NCBI RefSeq assembly: GCF_003952525.1
Contig: NZ_CP034451.1
Coordinates: 6,052,501 to 6,116,500 of the forward strand
Source: Mesorhizobium sp. M3A.F.Ca.ET.080.04.2.1
GTDB taxonomy: Bacteria > Pseudomonadota > Alphaproteobacteria > Rhizobiales > Rhizobiaceae
Direction of reading: 5' to 3'
DNA: 64,000 bases
Positions 60,784 to 64,000 of the stretch are shown one piece after another. Numbering within the stretch: the first letter of the stretch is position 1; every line of letters starts with the position of its first letter. The position numbers were made by a program, and so were the translations under genes. Below the pieces are notes generated by a model. It did not search any database and was not told where the DNA came from. It worked only from the letters and a program-made list of their open reading frames with translations.

Positions 60784-61614
60784 ATGTCCGGTCCAGAGCC
60801 CCGCACTTTCCGCAGCATGTTCATTTCGGACGTGCATCTCGGTTCCAAGGCGGCCAAGGCCGACTTCCTGATCGACTTCCTGCGCCACCATGAGGCCGAC
60901 ATCATCTATCTGGTCGGCGATATCGTCGATGGCTGGCGCCTGCGGCGCAACTGGCACTGGCCGCAGAGCCACAATGACGTGGTGCAAAAACTGCTGCGCA
61001 AGGCGCGCAAGGGCGCCAGCATCACCTACATTGCCGGCAACCATGACGAGTTCGCCCGCCAGTTCCAGGGCGTGCATTTCGGCGGCATCGTCGTTGCCGA
61101 CCGCGCCATCCACGTGACCGCCGACGGCAGGCGGATGCTCGTCATCCATGGCGACCAGTTCGACACCATTGTGCACAACCGGCGCTGGCTCGCCTATCTT
61201 GGCGACTACGCCTATGACGCGGCGATGATGGTCAACCGGGTCGTGACGAAGCTGCGCCACATGCTCGGCCTGCCTTACTGGTCGTTCTCGTCCTGGGCCA
61301 AGGTCAAGGTCAAGAAGGCCGTCAACTTCATCGGCTCGTTCCAGACGGTGCTCTCCGAGGAAGCGCGACGCTCCCATGTCGACGGCGTCATCTGCGGCCA
61401 CATCCACCACGCGGCGATCGAGAACTATGGCGAGGTCCAGTACATCAACACGGGTGACTGGGTGGAAAGCTGCACGGCGGTGGTCGAGCATTTCGACGGC
61501 CGCATGGAGATCCTGACCTGGGCGCATGTGCAGCCGCAGGCGCCGGCCGGAAAGGACGTGCTCGTGCCCGTCGATATCGTCGGCATCCAGGGCAGGGCGG
61601 CCAAGGCCGCCTGA
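60784..61614 (+). CDS. LpxH-like calcineurin-type phosphoesterase
   Basis: The 276-residue binuclear metallophosphoesterase has all the motifs: FISDVHLGS, YLVGDIVDGWRL, YIAGNHDEF, LVIHGDQFD and ICGHIHHAA. It resembles UDP-2,3-diacylglucosamine diphosphatase-type proteins (the LpxH/YbbF relatives), although alphaproteobacteria usually employ LpxI, so its substrate may differ. The ATG at 60784 is divergent from the SDR gene. Confidence 0.9.
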   Translation: MSGPEPRTFRSMFISDVHLGSKAAKADFLIDFLRHHEADIIYLVGDIVDGWRLRRNWHWPQSHNDVVQKLLRKARKGASITYIAGNHDEFARQFQGVHFGGIVVADRAIHVTADGRRMLVIHGDQFDTIVHNRRWLAYLGDYAYDAAMMVNRVVTKLRHMLGLPYWSFSSWAKVKVKKAVNFIGSFQTVLSEEARRSHVDGVICGHIHHAAIENYGEVQYINTGDWVESCTAVVEHFDGRMEILTWAHVQPQAPAGKDVLVPVDIVGIQGRAAKAA

Positions 61615-61790
61615 CCCCTCCAATTGTCGATCACGACGCGAGCCGCGGCCGCCTTCCGCGATGGGCCGGAGAATTCGTCTCAACAGTTTCAGCCTGATCG
61701 GTTGGTCCAGGCAGTTCCGCCGTGTGCTGCCTCATGTTAGGGAACGCAACGCGTTGCAGGCCGTCCCACGCAACGTAATTGGATCGATTC

Positions 61791-63005
61791 ATGTCGCTGC
61801 CGCCACTTTCGCCCGAGCAACTCGTCAAACCGAGCCATTTCGAACTGCGCATGAGCCTGATCTTCGCGACATTGTTCGTGTCGCTTGGCATCCATCTGCC
61901 CTATTTTCCGCTCTGGTTGCAGGCCAAGGGTTTCCATGCCGAGCAGATCGCCGTCATCCTGGCGGCGCCGATGTTTCTGCGAGTGGTGACGACACCCATG
62001 CTGACCGCCTTTGCCGACCGGGCGAAGGACCGTGCCAACGTCTACATCGCGCTGGTCGCGGCATCGATGATCATTTCGGCCGGCTATTTCCTGCCGGCCA
62101 CCTACGCGATCGTGCTGGCCATATCGCTGCTTTTGACGATCGCCTGGACGCCGCATTCGCCGATGGCCGATTCGCTGGCGCTGTCCGGCGTGCGCCGATT
62201 CGGCTCCAAATACACCGGCATGCGCAAATGGGGCTCCGTCTCCTATCTCTGCGCCAATGTCGTGGGCGGCTTCATCCTCGCGCAAACCGGAGCCAAAGCC
62301 GTGCCGGCGATCCTCTTCGTTGCGCTCGCGGCCGCGCTGATTGCGGGCTTGTTGGCGCCGCGCATGGGAAGGCCACGCAAGGCGTCGCCGCTGTCGGCGG
62401 CCGATCTGCAGCATTCGGCGCCGAGCCTGTTCAACGCCTATTTTCTCTATTTCACCCTTGGCGTCGGCATCATCACCGCCAGCCACGCATTCCTTTACGG
62501 CTTTGTGTCGATCTATTGGAAGTCGATCGGCATCGGCGACTCGGTCGTTGGCCTGCTTTGGGCTTGGGGCGTGGTGTCGGAAGTCGGCATGTTTCTGTTC
62601 TTCAACCGCATTTTCGCTTCCGTCTCGGTGACCAGGGTCATGATGATCGCGGGCTTCGGCGCCATCTTGCGCTGGATCGCCTTTCCGATGGTCTGGCCGC
62701 TCGGACTGGGTGTTGCCGGATTCTTCGGCGTCCAGACGCTGCATTCGGTGTCGGTGGCGATGGTGCTGATCGGCCTGCAGAAGATGATCGGAGAAACGGT
62801 GTCCGAAGAACGTACGGGTGCCGCGCAAGGCATTGCCTATTTCTTCAACGGCTTCTTCATGGCTGCGGTGACGCTCGCGTCCGGGCCGCTCTATGAACGT
62901 CTCGGCGTCGACGGGTTTCTGGTGATGATCCCGATCGCGATTGCCGGTCTTGCGCTGATCGGGCTTGCCGCGCGTTCAGCCCCACAGTCCCCGGTCCGGC
63001 GGTGA
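61791..63005 (+). CDS. MFS transporter (3-phenylpropionate transporter-like)
   Basis: The 404-residue, 12-TM major facilitator resembles HcaT-type permeases: LIFATLFVSLGIHLPYFPLWLQAKG, FADRAKDRANVYIAL (motif A), TGMRKWGSVSYLCANVVGGF and ERTGAAQGIAYFFNGFFMA. It is an inner-membrane importer or exporter of unknown substrate. The ATG at 61791 is preferred to a TTG four codons upstream. Its last 30 bp overlap the convergent epimerase gene. Confidence 0.9.
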   Translation: MSLPPLSPEQLVKPSHFELRMSLIFATLFVSLGIHLPYFPLWLQAKGFHAEQIAVILAAPMFLRVVTTPMLTAFADRAKDRANVYIALVAASMIISAGYFLPATYAIVLAISLLLTIAWTPHSPMADSLALSGVRRFGSKYTGMRKWGSVSYLCANVVGGFILAQTGAKAVPAILFVALAAALIAGLLAPRMGRPRKASPLSAADLQHSAPSLFNAYFLYFTLGVGIITASHAFLYGFVSIYWKSIGIGDSVVGLLWAWGVVSEVGMFLFFNRIFASVSVTRVMMIAGFGAILRWIAFPMVWPLGLGVAGFFGVQTLHSVSVAMVLIGLQKMIGETVSEERTGAAQGIAYFFNGFFMAAVTLASGPLYERLGVDGFLVMIPIAIAGLALIGLAARSAPQSPVRR

Positions 63006-63959
63006 TACCAGCGATCCCTGGTAGACCAGGCCTGGCTCGCGATCGCGGGCCAGCAGCAGCGGACCGTCGAGATCCACGAAATCGGCGTCCTGAGCAAGCA
63101 GGACGGCCGGCGCCATGGCGAGCGAGGTGCCGACCATGCAGCCCACCATGATGCCGAATCCCAGCTCACGGGCGCGTTCGTTAAGCTTGACCGCCTCCGT
63201 CAGACCGCCTGACTTGTCGAGCTTGATGTTGACCGCGTCGTAGAGGCCGACCAGCGAATCGAGGTCCTTTGCCTCATGCACGCTTTCGTCGGCGCAGATC
63301 GGCACCGGATGAGCGATCTCGCGCAGGATGCCGTCGCGGCCGGCGGGCAGAGGCTGCTCGATCAGCGCGATCCCGAGTTGGGCGGCGAAGGCCAGATTGG
63401 CTTCGATGTTGCCGTCCGTCCAGCCCTCATTGGCATCGAGAATGATCCGGCTCCGCGGAGCGGCCTCGGTCACCGCGCGAATGCGGGCCAAGTCGTTGTC
63501 GCCGCCGATCTTGACCTTGAGCAAAGGCCGCGTGGCGTTGGCGCGGGCCTGGGCGGCCATGGCTTCCGGCTCACCGAGCGAGAGCGTGTAGGCAGTTTCA
63601 AGCGCGTGCGGTTGGGCAGCGCAGATCCGGGTTGCCACTGGCCTGCCGCTCAGCTTGGCCTCCAGATCCCACAGCGCGCAATCGATGGCGTTGCGCGCGG
63701 CGCCGGCCGGCATGGCCGTGAGCAGGGCGGCTCGGTCCATCCCGCCTGCAAGGCGCGGACGCATTGCCTCGATCGCCTCGCGCACGCCTTCCATGGTCTC
63801 GCCGTAGCGCCTGTAGGGGACGCATTCGCCGCGCCCTATATGACCTTCGTGAGCGATTGTGACTGTGATGACCTCTGCCTCGGTCTTCGAGCCGCGCGAG
63901 ATGGTGAAGGCGCCGGCGATGGGAAAGCGCTCCGGCTCGACCGAAATGACACGCGCCAT
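62976..63959 (-). CDS. Enolase-superfamily dipeptide epimerase / N-acetyl-Glu racemase (DgcA-like)
   Basis: The 327-residue member of the muconate lactonizing subgroup has the general base region LLKVKIGG (KxK), metal ligands IILDANEGW, LIEQPL and ICADESVH, and the second base in NIKLDKSGGLTEA. These features fit L-Ala-D/L-Glu epimerases and the related N-acetyl-D-Glu racemase DgcA. It acts on muropeptide- or D-Glu-derived material. GGAGAAG precedes the ATG at 63959. A minus-strand gene may end at 63975, just upstream, but only about 26 bases of it are in the window. Confidence 0.88.
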   Translation of the reverse strand: MARVISVEPERFPIAGAFTISRGSKTEAEVITVTIAHEGHIGRGECVPYRRYGETMEGVREAIEAMRPRLAGGMDRAALLTAMPAGAARNAIDCALWDLEAKLSGRPVATRICAAQPHALETAYTLSLGEPEAMAAQARANATRPLLKVKIGGDNDLARIRAVTEAAPRSRIILDANEGWTDGNIEANLAFAAQLGIALIEQPLPAGRDGILREIAHPVPICADESVHEAKDLDSLVGLYDAVNIKLDKSGGLTEAVKLNERARELGFGIMVGCMVGTSLAMAPAVLLAQDADFVDLDGPLLLARDREPGLVYQGSLVSPPDRGLWG

Positions 63960-64000
63960 ATTTTTCTTCTCCGGCTATGCGGCCCGGGTCTGCCGGCAAA

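Noticed and set aside
60664..61683. N-terminal extension of the SDR frame to 61683
   Set aside because: Antisense to the complete metallophosphoesterase gene; the SDR fold begins at the ATG at 60663.
1..64000. CRISPR array, prophage, IS element, integrated island or tRNA gene
   Set aside because: No regularly spaced repeats, transposase, integrase, phage structural genes or tRNA-like cloverleaf were seen.

Overview
The window looks like a chromosomal segment of a Mesorhizobium-type alphaproteobacterium (Hyphomicrobiales). This is inferred from uniformly high GC codon use, the gene families present (alphaproteobacterial F1 ATPase zeta inhibitor, DUF1127 proteins, B12-dependent NrdJ, purCSQ plus purL, MaeB with a phosphotransacetylase tail) and short palindromic intergenic repeats of the rhizobial kind. 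No rRNA, tRNA, CRISPR array, IS element or prophage was seen.

Layout. 1-8.5 kb: PhzF-like protein, GST, isocitrate dehydrogenase (icd), a TrmJ-type RNA methyltransferase, glutamate racemase (murI), rpsD, a frameshifted ttcA and an inositol-monophosphatase family gene. 8.5-18 kb: a Bcr/CflA exporter, grx4 and bolA, then the minus-strand purine block (purL, then purC-purS-purQ) split by a MocR regulator, a DUF1127 protein and a lipoprotein. 18-25 kb: ATPase zeta subunit, HpcH/HpaI aldolase, RBBP9-like hydrolase, VOC enzyme, purB, and a translationally coupled solute-binding protein plus P1 peptidase. 25-29 kb: a molybdoenzyme maturation cassette (two XdhC halves and a MoeA-like/MobA-like fusion) behind the fused stumps of deleted coxD- and coxE-like genes. 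29-33 kb: small unknown and DUF proteins, including a J-domain-like protein with an apparently non-canonical start.

32.7-40.7 kb is the most interesting accessory region. An aldo/keto reductase and a class V aminotransferase-fold protein lie on the plus strand. Facing them are an acetylpolyamine-amidohydrolase-like protein overlapping a GNAT acetyltransferase, then a three-gene unit of DMFase-like protein, class III aminotransferase and beta-keto-acid cleavage enzyme (BKACE). It reads like an uncharacterised amine or amide catabolic locus.

41-49.6 kb: small proteins, a GNAT gene behind a clear promoter/operator, uppP, a DUF2233 protein, a GH25 lipoprotein, a YbhB-like protein, a proline-rich peptide, an NDUFA9-like reductase and HicAB. 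49.6-64 kb: nrdJ (with an upstream NrdR-like box), gltX, DUF2865, a frameshifted DUF1287 gene, maeB, an SDR, a calcineurin-like phosphoesterase, an MFS transporter and a DgcA-like epimerase.

Three genes (ttcA, a VOC gene and the DUF1287 gene) each lack one base in a short mononucleotide run. Either they are young pseudogenes or the assembly has homopolymer errors. Several palindromic repeats sit exactly on stop codons; one supplies the stop codons of two convergent genes.
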